Shown in pieces: positions 16,329 through 24,315 of a stretch of 55,986 nucleotides of DNA. Where the stretch lies: contig JAISRE010000074.1 in the NCBI GenBank assembly GCA_031273805.1, positions 1-55,986 of the forward strand, in the 5' to 3' direction. A program made the translations under genes and the position numbers. This stretch comes from Synergistaceae bacterium (GTDB lineage Bacteria > Synergistota > Synergistia > Synergistales > Synergistaceae). The notes beneath the pieces were generated by a model that was given only the letters and a program-made list of their open reading frames with translations, ran no database searches and was not told where the DNA came from. How positions within the stretch are numbered: position 1 is the first letter of the stretch; the number at the start of each line of letters is the position of its first letter.

Positions 16329-16678
16329 AACTCAAGGAAATTCTCCAAAATTATGCTGCAAATAGTACCTCTGTTAAAAAAATCGAAGAAAAATATTCAG
16401 CAAAATTGCCGCTTGAGGCAATCAAGATTTTATCCGTAAGTGATGAATCCACATCACTCAACGACAAAAGCATATTCAGAATCCTCTCGCTTGGTGAAAT
16501 ACTGGACGCAAGTGATGACATGGCGGTCGATTTTATCTCAAAGGGTCTGATTCCGATTATTGATGTTGGCGATAACGACTATATCTCTTTAGATTACAAC
16601 AATCAAAAATGGTGTTTGTTCAATATCGCCGATGAAATAATTTTCGACACCAAGGATAGCGTTGAAGATTTTGTTTGA
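16325..16678 (+). CDS. SUKH (SMI1/KNR4)-type immunity protein
   Basis: This gene encodes 117 residues with the SUKH pattern: an N-terminal helix with KIEEKYSAKLP, a middle IFRILSLGEIL, and a strand pair GLIPIIDVGDNDYISLDYN followed by a WCLFN strand. SUKH proteins commonly neutralise nuclease toxins of polymorphic toxin systems. It starts on the stop codon of the HNH gene, the classical toxin-immunity order. The protein is acidic, fitting a role as a nuclease-mimicking inhibitor. Confidence 0.75.
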   Translation: MKLKEILQNYAANSTSVKKIEEKYSAKLPLEAIKILSVSDESTSLNDKSIFRILSLGEILDASDDMAVDFISKGLIPIIDVGDNDYISLDYNNQKWCLFNIADEIIFDTKDSVEDFV

Positions 16679-16705
16679 TACGAAAGGCGGGAAGTAATAG
16701 GAATA

Positions 16706-17626
16706 ATGCCCATGCCCAAAGAGGACAAGTCCTTCCGCCTGCTCCGCATGTACGAGACCTTAAACAAGGGCGCGGCGGTCGAAAAGCCGCGTCTTGCCCA
16801 GATGTTCGGCGTCTCGGAGAAGACCGTTCAGCGGGACATTGACGACCTGCGCGCGTATGTCGCGGAGGAAGGCGGCGGCGCGGTTATCGAGTATGACAAA
16901 GCCCACAATGCCTATTCTCTTGTTCGCCGCGAGCGTGAATGGCTGTCCAACGAAGAAGTGCTGGCTCTCGTCAAAATAGTTCTCGAAAGCCGCGCGTTTC
17001 CCAAGGACGAGGTGAAGCTGCTGGCCGAAAAACTGATCGGTCAGGCGATTCCCGAAGACCGCCCCTTCGTGCGCGACATGATTAAGAACGAACTGTTTTA
17101 TTACGTCCAGCCCCGCCACGGCAAAAACCTGCTCTCTCCGATATGGGAGCTGTCGCGGACGATTAAGGCTCACGACATCATAAAATTCACATACGAGCGG
17201 CAGGACGGCGCACGCGGAGAGCGGACGGTGAAGCCTGTCGCCGTCATGTTCTCTGAATTTTATTTTTACCTGATAGCATACCTTGCGAATGGTCTCCACG
17301 AATACCCCGCAGTGTTCCGTGTAGATCGGATAGAGGACGTCAGAATCACGGGAGAAAAATTTTCCGTCCCGCACGAGAAGAAGTTCAGCGACGGGGAGTT
17401 TCGCAAGCGAGTCCAGTTCATGTATCCGGGCGAGTTGGAACGAGTGACGTTCGACTTCAAAGGCGACTCGATAGAAGCCGTCCTGGACCGTCTTCCGACA
17501 GCAGAGATAGTGGGGGAGAGGGATGGGACCTACACCGTAACAGCCGAGGTCTACGGCAGGGGAGTCGATATGTGGCTCCGAAGTCAGGGGGACTTCGTGA
17601 GCAGAGTGCGGCGAGAGAAGATTTGA
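16706..17626 (+). CDS. WYL-domain transcriptional regulator (DeoR-type HTH)
   Basis: This gene encodes 306 residues. An N-terminal winged helix-turn-helix (LAQMFGVSEKTVQRDIDDLR, about residues 31-50) is followed by a WYL domain (IIKFTYERQDGARGERTVKP, then FYFYLIAYLAN and AVFRVDRIEDVRIT, about 155-225) and a C-terminal extension domain. WYL proteins sense nucleic-acid or nucleotide ligands and regulate many defence loci (for example BrxR and CapW types). It lies 27 bases after the immunity gene on the same strand and is the last gene before the B12 operon, so autoregulation of the dynamin operon is likely. A second in-frame ATG (codon 3) is possible as start. Confidence 0.88.
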   Translation: MPMPKEDKSFRLLRMYETLNKGAAVEKPRLAQMFGVSEKTVQRDIDDLRAYVAEEGGGAVIEYDKAHNAYSLVRREREWLSNEEVLALVKIVLESRAFPKDEVKLLAEKLIGQAIPEDRPFVRDMIKNELFYYVQPRHGKNLLSPIWELSRTIKAHDIIKFTYERQDGARGERTVKPVAVMFSEFYFYLIAYLANGLHEYPAVFRVDRIEDVRITGEKFSVPHEKKFSDGEFRKRVQFMYPGELERVTFDFKGDSIEAVLDRLPTAEIVGERDGTYTVTAEVYGRGVDMWLRSQGDFVSRVRREKI

Positions 17627-17692
17627 AATTTGAACCTCGATGGCGAGACTGTTTTTTGCTCGATACGCTGAATTTGGGATAAATTCAGATGC

Positions 17693-17721
17693 TGGACAAC
17701 TGAGGGTTGAACAAATATAAT
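17693..17721 (+). promoter_or_regulatory. sigma-70-type promoter of the B12-uptake operon
   Basis: TGGACA (17693-17698), a 17-base spacer and a perfect TATAAT (17716-17721) stand about 160 bases upstream of the cobalamin riboswitch. They lie in the gap following the WYL gene. Confidence 0.6.
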
Positions 17722-17747
17722 TATCGAGTGAATCAATATTTATGTTA

Positions 17748-17836
17748 GGGAACCACTGATTTAATAACCGGTGATAATGAGTGTATTCCCGTTTTATGCG
17801 CAGTTGCTGCGGCGTAAAGTACACGCCGCAAACAAC
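17748..17836 (+). repeat. relic of a dispersed repeat followed by a leader hairpin
   Basis: Bases 17748-17769 match 52191-52212 at 18 of 22 positions (GGGAAC..CTG.TTT.ATAACC), and weaker similarity continues through CGGTGA. A strong stem follows: TGCGGCGT (17808-17815) with ACGCCGCA (17823-17830), extended by GTTG/CAAC. The first part may be one end of a small mobile repeat. The hairpin lies in the riboswitch leader. Confidence 0.4.
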
Positions 17837-17879
17837 TCGAGAAGCGGACGAATCTACTGCATTACTCGGGAGAACACGA

Positions 17880-18055
17880 ATATCGGTGATTCCATAGATG
17901 TTTCGGTGAACTGGAATCTGGTGAAAATCCAGGACAACCCCGTTACTGTAATCGGCACGAAACCGCGATCAGGCCACTGACCTCCGCTATAGGAGGTCGG
18001 GAAGGTGCGAGAGTAGGCTAAGTTGTATGCCGTAAGTCAGGAGACAGGCCGGAAT
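17880..18055 (+). promoter_or_regulatory. cobalamin (B12) riboswitch
   Basis: The conserved core is easy to read. A P3-like pair GATTCC/GGAATC leads into CTGGTGAAAATCCAGGAC, then CCCGTTACTGTAATCGG, and the B12 box AGTCAGGAGACAGGCC lies at about 18035-18050. The element precedes btuF-btuD-btuC and ends 80 bases before an intrinsic terminator, so B12 binding most likely promotes premature termination. Confidence 0.92.
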
Positions 18056-18137
18056 TTTGCAACAGGGCGAAGGCTTCTTACATGTTGCAGTTTAGATCTT
18101 ATATGTTTGTGTGTCTAAATTGCGATATACGAAACCC

Positions 18138-18168
18138 AGGTCTTCGCGAATGCGGCGAGGACCTTTTT
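18138..18168 (+). terminator. riboswitch-controlled intrinsic terminator
   Basis: AGGTCTTCGC (18138-18147) pairs with GCGAGGACCT (18155-18164), with one G-U pair, around a 7-base loop, followed by TTTTT. It lies between the B12 riboswitch and the btuF start at 18271, the expected place for an attenuator. Confidence 0.85.
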
Positions 18169-18270
18169 GTTGTCCTTAAAAACTATTCTGGAAATTGGTC
18201 TCGTATGTTATCTCTCTGACTCGGCATAGCCGGATTGTGACATGTTTGCAACATTCTGAGACAGGAGCTG

Positions 18271-19170
18271 ATGTTATTGAGAAACACACTGAAGTTTTTT
18301 ATACTAATATTATTCATCCTGGCGCTTTTCGGGTCGTCAGTGGGATATGCGCGGGATGCCGTGAAAAATCCTGCCCGGATACTCTCCATAACTCCGGTTG
18401 CAACGGAGATCCTTTATTCGTTGGGACTTGGCGACAGGGTTGTAGGTGTAACGAGATACTGTAACTGGCCTCCAGAGGCAAGGAGCAAGCCTGTGATAGG
18501 CGACATGATGAACGTCAGCCTGGAGATGCTCGCCGCTCTCGATCCGGATTTGGTTCTGATCTCAAATCTCAACGAACACTTGAATGCGCGTATCGAGGCA
18601 ATGGGGTACAATACAGTCATCGTTTATCAGGATAATTTTGAGCAGATATGCAAATCAATATTGGCGGTTGGCGATGCCTGCGGTGTCGCGGATGCGGCTG
18701 ATAAGAAAGTAAAAGAGCTGAGTGACGCCGTGCGGGCTCTATCCGAATCGGCTGTGTCGGGTCCCGAGGCGCGCGTCCTCATAGTTGTGGGGAGAGACCC
18801 TGCAGATGACAAACTTAAAAAATTATATGTCGCCGGCATCGAGTCATTTTACAACGATCTCATCAGGGAATCCGGAGCGGTGAACGTGGTGGAGTCCAAT
18901 GTCCCGTACCTGCAGATATCCCGAGAAGGGCTGCTGCGCCTTGACCCGGATATAATAATAGATTTGATAGGAGAGCATGGATCAGCGGATATTCCGACGG
19001 AGCAGATACTCGGTCAGTGGCGCGCCATTCCTGACCTCAGAGCGGCAATAAAAGGAAATGTCGCTATTATCAAAGGAGATTTTTCGTTGCGCCCCGGGCC
19101 TCGATATCCTCTATTGTTAAAGGCCTTCATAAGGGCGATTCGTGAAGGAGCGCGTGAGATTACAGGATGA
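18271..19170 (+). CDS. btuF: vitamin B12 ABC transporter, substrate-binding protein
   Basis: This gene encodes 299 residues with a clear signal peptide (hydrophobic residues about 8-24, ending near VGYA) and no lipobox cysteine. The mature part is a class III periplasmic binding protein: RILSITPVATEILYSLGLGD at the start, DPDLVLIS in the first lobe and RLDPDIIIDLIGEHG in the second, joined by one long helix. It delivers the ligand to the BtuC2D2 complex. The cobalamin riboswitch upstream identifies the ligand as B12 or another corrinoid; the protein alone would also fit a haem or siderophore binder. The stop overlaps the btuD start by 4 bp. Order F-D-C differs from the more usual order. Confidence 0.82.
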   Translation: MLLRNTLKFFILILFILALFGSSVGYARDAVKNPARILSITPVATEILYSLGLGDRVVGVTRYCNWPPEARSKPVIGDMMNVSLEMLAALDPDLVLISNLNEHLNARIEAMGYNTVIVYQDNFEQICKSILAVGDACGVADAADKKVKELSDAVRALSESAVSGPEARVLIVVGRDPADDKLKKLYVAGIESFYNDLIRESGAVNVVESNVPYLQISREGLLRLDPDIIIDLIGEHGSADIPTEQILGQWRAIPDLRAAIKGNVAIIKGDFSLRPGPRYPLLLKAFIRAIREGAREITG

Positions 19171-19982
19171 GAGATGGCGGAGGTTCTCTCGAAGTCTCAG
19201 GTTTGTCGCTGTTGCTGGATGAACGCACAATTTTGGGCGATATCACATTCTCCGCGTCTGCCGGAGATTTTATCTGTATTGTTGGACGAAATGGAGCGGG
19301 CAAGAGCACTCTCTTCAAGTGTATCGCCGGAATTTACAAGAATTTTTCCGGAACGATCGACATAGACGGCAGGCGCTCCATATCTATCAGCGAGCGGGAC
19401 AGAGCGCGGTTGATCGCGTATGTGCCGCAGAGCTCTCCGCAAAATATACCATATACTGTGCGTGAGTTCATGGAGATGAGCCGCTACTCATGGCGAGGCG
19501 TTTCTTCACCAGCTGAGGACTCCCGCGCCGTGTCGGAGGCGTTTGATATGACTGACACCGGAAGCCTCACAGATCGCAGGATGGACTCGCTCTCAGGCGG
19601 TGAGCGCCAGAAGGTTATGATAGCGTCGGCGATAGCCCAGGAGACCGGGATCATACTGATGGATGAGCCGACGAGCTACCTCGACTACGCTCATCAGGCC
19701 GAGACGGCGGAGGTCATGACTCGCATCAATGTTGAGCGCGGCGTGACAATGCTTGCGGTTACTCATGACATTAACATGGCGGTACGCTCATCGAGGCGCA
19801 TAGTGGCGCTCTCCGGAGGAAGGGTACTCTGGGGGGGACAGCCGAATGATATTCTGGATGAATCTCTTCTTCAATCAATATACGGCGTCTCATTCGAGTG
19901 GTATTTCCCGGGATGTTCGTGCGAAAGCGGATATCCGTTGTTAGCGCCAACTCAAAGCAAAGGAGTCTTGCGACTGGTATGA
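19167..19982 (+). CDS. btuD: vitamin B12 ABC transporter, ATP-binding protein
   Basis: This gene encodes 271 residues with all ABC ATPase motifs: Walker A GRNGAGKST (40-48), signature LSGGERQK (about 142-149), Walker B IILMDEPTS with the catalytic glutamate, a D-loop YLDYAH, and a switch histidine in AVTHD. It is closest to the FecE/BtuD group. It powers corrinoid import together with the permease encoded directly downstream, whose ATG (19979) overlaps this gene's stop. Confidence 0.85.
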   Translation: MRDGGGSLEVSGLSLLLDERTILGDITFSASAGDFICIVGRNGAGKSTLFKCIAGIYKNFSGTIDIDGRRSISISERDRARLIAYVPQSSPQNIPYTVREFMEMSRYSWRGVSSPAEDSRAVSEAFDMTDTGSLTDRRMDSLSGGERQKVMIASAIAQETGIILMDEPTSYLDYAHQAETAEVMTRINVERGVTMLAVTHDINMAVRSSRRIVALSGGRVLWGGQPNDILDESLLQSIYGVSFEWYFPGCSCESGYPLLAPTQSKGVLRLV

Positions 19983-20953
19983 AAAGATACCGCGTCGTGA
20001 TATTTTTCGCAGTGTCACTGATAATTTTGCTGGTGTGTCCCTGGTTTGGGGCGCAACCTATCTTTCCGTCCAGCGTCTGGGGCTCATCCGGACTTGAATC
20101 CAGGATTTTCTGGCAGTTGAGACTGCCCAGGGTGATACTGGCGTGGTGTGCCGGCGCTACATTTGGCGTGTGCGGCATGGTTTTCCAGGCGATATTCCGC
20201 AATCCGCTCGCTGAGCCATCTATCCTTGGCGTCTCCTCCGGGGCGGCGCTTGGGGCAGCCACCGCGATACGCTTTGGGTTTGGCGCCGGCATTTTGGGGG
20301 GCGCCGCGCTTCAAATCAGCGCATTTGCCGGAGCGCTTCTGTCCATCGGCATAATATCGGCGCTCTCGCGCCTGGTGAAGGGAACAAAGGACGCGACGCT
20401 GCTCCTTGCCGGAGTCGCCATAAGTTCGCTGTTCTCCAGCCTCATAATGGTATTCCAATATACCGGCGGAGCAGTGGAGGCGTACAGTCTGCTGTCATGG
20501 ACGATGGGTGGAATATCGGTCGTTGGCATGAACGAAGGTCTGCGGGTTATTCCGTCGCTTTTAATAGTGCTCGCGTTGGCCCTCTTTTTCTCCACTGAGC
20601 TCGATCTGATGCTCTTTGGGGATGAGATAGCTTCCACCAGGGGAGTCGCAATAGAACGGACGAGGCGCCTGCTTTTCGTGGGCATATCGATAGCAGTGGC
20701 AATAGTCGTCTCAAACTGTGGTCCGATAGCGTTTTTGGGTTTGATTGCGCCCCACGTCGCGCGCAGAATTGTGGGATCCCGCCACAAGACGCTTTCAATC
20801 ATAACAGCGCTTACCGGCGGGTCCGCGTTGGTTCTATGCGACACAGCGGCGCGCACTGTCTGGGCCCCGGCCGATCTGCCTGTAGGCATAATAATATCAT
20901 TCCTCGGGGCTCCCTTTTTTCTCTGGCTGCTCTTCGGCCCCAAGGATAATTAA
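19979..20953 (+). CDS. btuC: vitamin B12 ABC transporter, permease
   Basis: From the ATG at 19979 (AGGAG upstream, overlapping the btuD stop) this encodes 324 residues of a FecCD/BtuC-family permease. It has about ten membrane segments, the family sequence LPRVILAWCAGATFGVCGMV, then FRNPLAEPSILGVSSGAALGA, and the late GPIAFLGLIAPHVARRIVG that contacts the ATPase. The frame is open further upstream, but those codons belong to the overlapping btuD region. It imports corrinoids across the inner membrane; a TonB-type outer-membrane receptor is not in the window. Confidence 0.85.
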   Translation: MKRYRVVIFFAVSLIILLVCPWFGAQPIFPSSVWGSSGLESRIFWQLRLPRVILAWCAGATFGVCGMVFQAIFRNPLAEPSILGVSSGAALGAATAIRFGFGAGILGGAALQISAFAGALLSIGIISALSRLVKGTKDATLLLAGVAISSLFSSLIMVFQYTGGAVEAYSLLSWTMGGISVVGMNEGLRVIPSLLIVLALALFFSTELDLMLFGDEIASTRGVAIERTRRLLFVGISIAVAIVVSNCGPIAFLGLIAPHVARRIVGSRHKTLSIITALTGGSALVLCDTAARTVWAPADLPVGIIISFLGAPFFLWLLFGPKDN

Positions 20954-20979
20954 CAAACGATCACGTAATGGGAGGCAAT

Positions 20980-21414
20980 ATGCGGATATTGGTAGATGCG
21001 GACGCGTGTCCGGTAAAGCAAATAATCGTCAGGCTTGCAAAGCTGCGCGGCATACCGGTTACGATGTTTATCGACACTGCTCATGAGCTGGACGATGGAT
21101 ACAGCACAATTATCACCGTGGCCTGCCAAGTCGACAGCGTGGACTATGCATTGGTAAATTATCTCGCCGGCGGCGACATAGTGGTTACGCAGGATTTTGG
21201 TCTTGCGGCAATGGCCTTGGCCAAAGGAGCGAGTGTTGTCAACCAGAACGGCTTCGTTTACACTAATGAGAACATCGACCAGTTGCTCTTTGAGCGGAGT
21301 CTTGGGCAGAAGCTGCGTCGAGCCGGAGGCAGGACAAAGGGGCCTGCCAAACGTTCGAAGGAGGATGACGAGCGATTTACGGCCAGCCTTTCACGCTTGG
21401 CAGGCATCGTTTAG
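20980..21414 (+). CDS. YaiI/YqxD family protein (UPF0178)
   Basis: This gene encodes 144 residues from the ATG at 20980, which has GGGAGG 4-9 bases upstream; an earlier ATG at 20968 lacks a ribosome site. It shows the family signature ILVDADACPVK at the N-terminus and DIVVTQDFGLAAMALAKGA in the middle, a PIN-like fold with conserved aspartates, and a basic C-terminus (GRTKGPAKRSKEDDERF). The biochemical role of this widespread family is unsettled. It lies 27 bases after btuC and may be read through from it. Confidence 0.85.
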   Translation: MRILVDADACPVKQIIVRLAKLRGIPVTMFIDTAHELDDGYSTIITVACQVDSVDYALVNYLAGGDIVVTQDFGLAAMALAKGASVVNQNGFVYTNENIDQLLFERSLGQKLRRAGGRTKGPAKRSKEDDERFTASLSRLAGIV

Positions 21415-21621
21415 TCCAAAACATCTTGAGAACCATGTAAGAGCCTCGGTCAACAGAATCAAAATAGCGCACCCTCTGATTAGATTATTTCATGTCAATG
21501 TGCGGATTCTCGGTTTATTTTTTCTTGATGGCCGGTAAAATATATTTATTCTTTAGGGGATTACCTTGCGGCTAAAGGTTATTTCTTAAAATACAGCTTT
21601 TAACTGAAGGAGATGAGCGCT

Positions 21622-22452
21622 ATGACTGGTATGGCTGGGAAAATTTCGAGAGACTCGATGTGGATTGCAGTTATCGTGATGATAATCGCAATTACGGCGG
21701 GGAGCTCTTTTGCGGACTCGGGTTCCGCGACGGGCGAGCTCTTTGTATACTCTGGCGGCAAGATGCACGTAATGAACCGCGTTGACTCGCCTTCTGGAGA
21801 GAGGTATGAATCGGCGGACGACGCCTCGACCTACTTCTCCAGCACAGGTGAATCAGCAAAGCTCTCTATAGGCGGTCGTGAGATAACCCGCTACGTACTG
21901 ATCAGGGAATCTCAGAACGAAGACAGATTGATTCTCACTGCAGATGGCGTAAACTACGTTATGAAACAAGTTGTATCAGCATCCGGCGCGAAATACGAGG
22001 CGTTGGGCGATCCGACCACAGTGTTCTGGAGCAAGGGACCTTGGGCGATGCTGACGATTCGCGGTAAGGAGTACGATGACTACGAGTCGTGGATGGAAAG
22101 TGGGGGCATATGGCTTGCGGACCAGGACCCGCCCACCGGAGTCGAGTGGAAAGTGGAGAGCTTAAATGGCGAGGATATAATAGAGGGCTCAGACGTCACC
22201 GTAACCTTCCATCCTGACAGACGAGTCAGCGGAAAAGCATCAGTCAACAGATACAATGCTCAGTGGATGAAATACGGTAACAGAATCATAATAGGGCAGG
22301 GAGCGACGACCCAGATGGCAGGCAGGGGTGAATTGATGGACCAGGAGGACAATTTTCTTCGTATGCTGTCCAATGTTGTAAAATTCAGGCTCCAGAGGGA
22401 TGAACTCACTCTTATCACAAAAGATGACGAGGAAATCGTTTTGACGAAATAG
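21622..22452 (+). CDS. exported protein with two MliC-like domains and a META domain
   Basis: The ATG at 21622 has GAAGGAG at the right distance; the ATG at 21613 is too close to it. The product has 276 residues, a signal peptide (hydrophobic about 12-27, FADSG after it) and no lipobox. Two similar segments follow: GELFVYSGGKMHVMNRVDSP...GERYES and DRLILTADGVNYVMKQVVSA...AKYEA, each resembling the MliC lysozyme-inhibitor fold. A C-terminal META/HslJ domain (about 155-270) contains WKVESLNGEDI, GKASVNRYNA and TTQMAGRGELMDQEDNFLRM. It probably resides in the periplasm and protects the envelope. The triple-domain combination is unusual. Confidence 0.75.
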   Translation: MTGMAGKISRDSMWIAVIVMIIAITAGSSFADSGSATGELFVYSGGKMHVMNRVDSPSGERYESADDASTYFSSTGESAKLSIGGREITRYVLIRESQNEDRLILTADGVNYVMKQVVSASGAKYEALGDPTTVFWSKGPWAMLTIRGKEYDDYESWMESGGIWLADQDPPTGVEWKVESLNGEDIIEGSDVTVTFHPDRRVSGKASVNRYNAQWMKYGNRIIIGQGATTQMAGRGELMDQEDNFLRMLSNVVKFRLQRDELTLITKDDEEIVLTK

Positions 22453-22475
22453 CTCAACCTAAAAACTGGTAACAT

Positions 22476-22505
22476 CAGGCGTCGGGATACATATCCCGAC
22501 GCCTG
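22476..22505 (+). terminator. hairpin after the MliC-META gene
   Basis: CAGGCGTCGGGATA pairs almost perfectly with TATCCCGACGCCTG around a 2-base tip. The T-tract is weak (ATTGACGGTTT), so termination is probable rather than certain. It sits 24 bases after the stop codon. Confidence 0.65.
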
Positions 22506-22509
22506 ATTG

Positions 22510-22851
22510 ACGGTTTATCGACCGGCCTCCTCTTGAACTGCAAAAAATCAGTAAAAAAACTTTGGCGCGCGCATGTGCATAAAAATTAAAGAGAACTACA
22601 GACCAGAAGCGGATCCAGGAGATTTTTCAATCCTCATCACCCCTTCAATTATTCTTCATATGCTAAAAATATAGATTACAATTAGTTTTCAATTATCATC
22701 ATTCATCGACCAGAATCGATTTGCGCATCATTAGCTTTTCAGTCATAAGGCCAATCAGAATCCATCACATAGATATTTAAAAAATAATATTGTTTACAAA
22801 TAGTAATGCTGGTTTTTGAAACAATTTTTATGAGGATATTTCTCGAGACAC
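22510..22851. other. AT-rich intergenic region before the dcw cluster, no gene seen
   Basis: No coding sequence with a ribosome site or codon bias is visible on either strand. It is markedly A+T-rich compared with its neighbours, as expected for the upstream control region of the mraZ operon. Confidence 0.6.
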
Positions 22852-22918
22852 TTGCATCAAGCAGAATATTATGCTAATGTGGCAAAAAGTAGGACGTTAT
22901 GTCATAAAGTGGCAAATT
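22852..22918 (+). promoter_or_regulatory. mraZ promoter with 10-bp-phased MraZ-box-like repeats
   Basis: TTGCAT (22852-22857), 17 bases and TAATGT (22875-22880) form a plausible promoter. Directly over and after it lie GTGGCAAAAA (22879), GTAGGACGTT (22889) and GTGGCAAATT (22909), placed at exact 10- and 20-base offsets. MraZ proteins bind short G-rich repeats with a 10-bp period in front of their own gene, so autorepression of the dcw operon is likely. Confidence 0.5.
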
Positions 22919-22939
22919 AAAGAAGGTGATAAATAATCC

Positions 22940-23368
22940 ATGCTGCTTCAGGGCAGTTATACTCACAAGCTCGATGCTAAAGGGAGAATCGTGCTCCCGG
23001 CCCGCTTTCGCGACGAGCTGGGAGAGCATGTCGTAGCTGCCCTTGTGGGAGATCAGTACATATCCATCTATCCTAAGAGCGAGTGGGAGATAATGGTCGC
23101 CAGGCTGACGGAGATTGCAATGTCAAACCACGATGTCAGCATTTTTCGCAGGGCAATTATCGCGTCCGCCCATAATATGGAGATAGATTCGATGGGTCGC
23201 ATCCTCCTTCCTCAGCAGCTGAGGAGTAAAGTAAATATAACACAGGATGTCAGTGTAAATGGAAATGTTGAAAAGCTGGAGATTTGGGATCTTGCGCGAT
23301 GGAATGAATTTATAAACGCTATGTATCCCATTCCGATTGAATTGGCGAGGCTGGTGCCTGGATTATGA
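22940..23368 (+). CDS. mraZ: transcriptional regulator / division-cluster protein MraZ
   Basis: This gene encodes 142 residues with two copies of the SpoVT/AbrB-like MraZ domain: GSYTHKLDAKGRIVLPARFR at residues 5-24 and AHNMEIDSMGRILLPQQLR around residue 76-94. MraZ forms rings that bind repeats upstream of its own gene and repress the dcw cluster; phased candidate repeats lie just upstream. The ATG at 22940 is preceded by AGAAGGTGAT. Its stop overlaps the rsmH start by 4 bp. Confidence 0.95.
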   Translation: MLLQGSYTHKLDAKGRIVLPARFRDELGEHVVAALVGDQYISIYPKSEWEIMVARLTEIAMSNHDVSIFRRAIIASAHNMEIDSMGRILLPQQLRSKVNITQDVSVNGNVEKLEIWDLARWNEFINAMYPIPIELARLVPGL

Positions 23369-24315
23369 ACCCACATGTTCCTGTAATGCTCTCCGAGATT
23401 CTGGATATCCTGGAGTTGCATGTAGCTAAAGACAGAGCCGCGTTATTTATCGATGCCACGCTTGGAGGCGGTGGGCATTCGTTCGCCATTTTGGAAAAAT
23501 ATCCAAACATGCACCTGGTTGGTTTTGATCAGGATGAATGCGCCAGAAAACTGGCAGGTGAGCGGCTTGTCGAATTTGGCGACAGAGTCCGTATCGTTGG
23601 GGAGAATTTCAGCGAGATGCCGGACTTTCTAAGCGATTCCGAGAAACAGGAGGGAGCGTGCGGCGTGCTGTTCGACCTTGGGGTCTCAAATATGCAGCTC
23701 ACGACCCCGGAGAGAGGTTTTTCCTACCAGAACGACGGCCCGCTGGACATGCGGATGAATACGTCAAGCGACTTGTTTAGGGCAGTTGACATCGTCAGGG
23801 AGTACGATGAGAGAGAACTGACCCGAATATTCAGGGATTATGGCGAGGAGCGCCACGCGTTTGCAATCGCCCGCTCCATTGTTCGAGCCAGAGCATCGGG
23901 AAATGTTCCGGCGACAAGTATGGAACTTACCTCGCTAATACGTAAAACTCTTCCCGCGCCAGTGCAGAGAAAGATGGGCACACATCCGGCTCGCAGGGTT
24001 TTTCAGGCGCTTCGCATAGCGGTCAACTCGGAGCTAGACGTCATTCCCAGGGGGCTTTTGGGCGCGTATGAAGTCACAAGGGGCGGAGGAGTGATAATTG
24101 TCATATCATACCACTCTCTGGAGGACAGAATAGTAAAGAGAACTTTCAGGAGTTGGGCCGATGAGAATTACGGGCATATGCTCATCCGTAAACCGACTCT
24201 TCCGACGGACGCCGAGAGAGAGAGTAACAGAAGCTCAAGAAGCGCAAAGCTAAGGGCATTTATATTAAACGATATTAAAGAAGATTATCGAGGTTCAGGA
24301 GGTACATTAAGATGA
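23365..24315 (+). CDS. rsmH: 16S rRNA (cytosine-1402-N4)-methyltransferase
   Basis: This gene encodes 316 residues. It shows the RsmH/MraW start HVPVMLSEILDIL, the SAM-binding loop DATLGGGGHS (about 29-38), GFDQDECA, and the family's GVLFDLGVSNMQLTTPERGFS and YHSLEDRIVKR segments. It methylates N4 of C1402 in the decoding centre of the 30S subunit. The gene is second in the dcw operon and overlaps both mraZ and ftsL by 4 bp. Confidence 0.95.
   Translation: MNPHVPVMLSEILDILELHVAKDRAALFIDATLGGGGHSFAILEKYPNMHLVGFDQDECARKLAGERLVEFGDRVRIVGENFSEMPDFLSDSEKQEGACGVLFDLGVSNMQLTTPERGFSYQNDGPLDMRMNTSSDLFRAVDIVREYDERELTRIFRDYGEERHAFAIARSIVRARASGNVPATSMELTSLIRKTLPAPVQRKMGTHPARRVFQALRIAVNSELDVIPRGLLGAYEVTRGGGVIIVISYHSLEDRIVKRTFRSWADENYGHMLIRKPTLPTDAERESNRSSRSAKLRAFILNDIKEDYRGSGGTLR

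Noticed and set aside
16760-17824. 354-codon open frame on the minus strand opposite the WYL gene
   Set aside because: It lies antisense to a well-supported WYL regulator, and its residues show no domain; it follows from the codon bias of the real gene.
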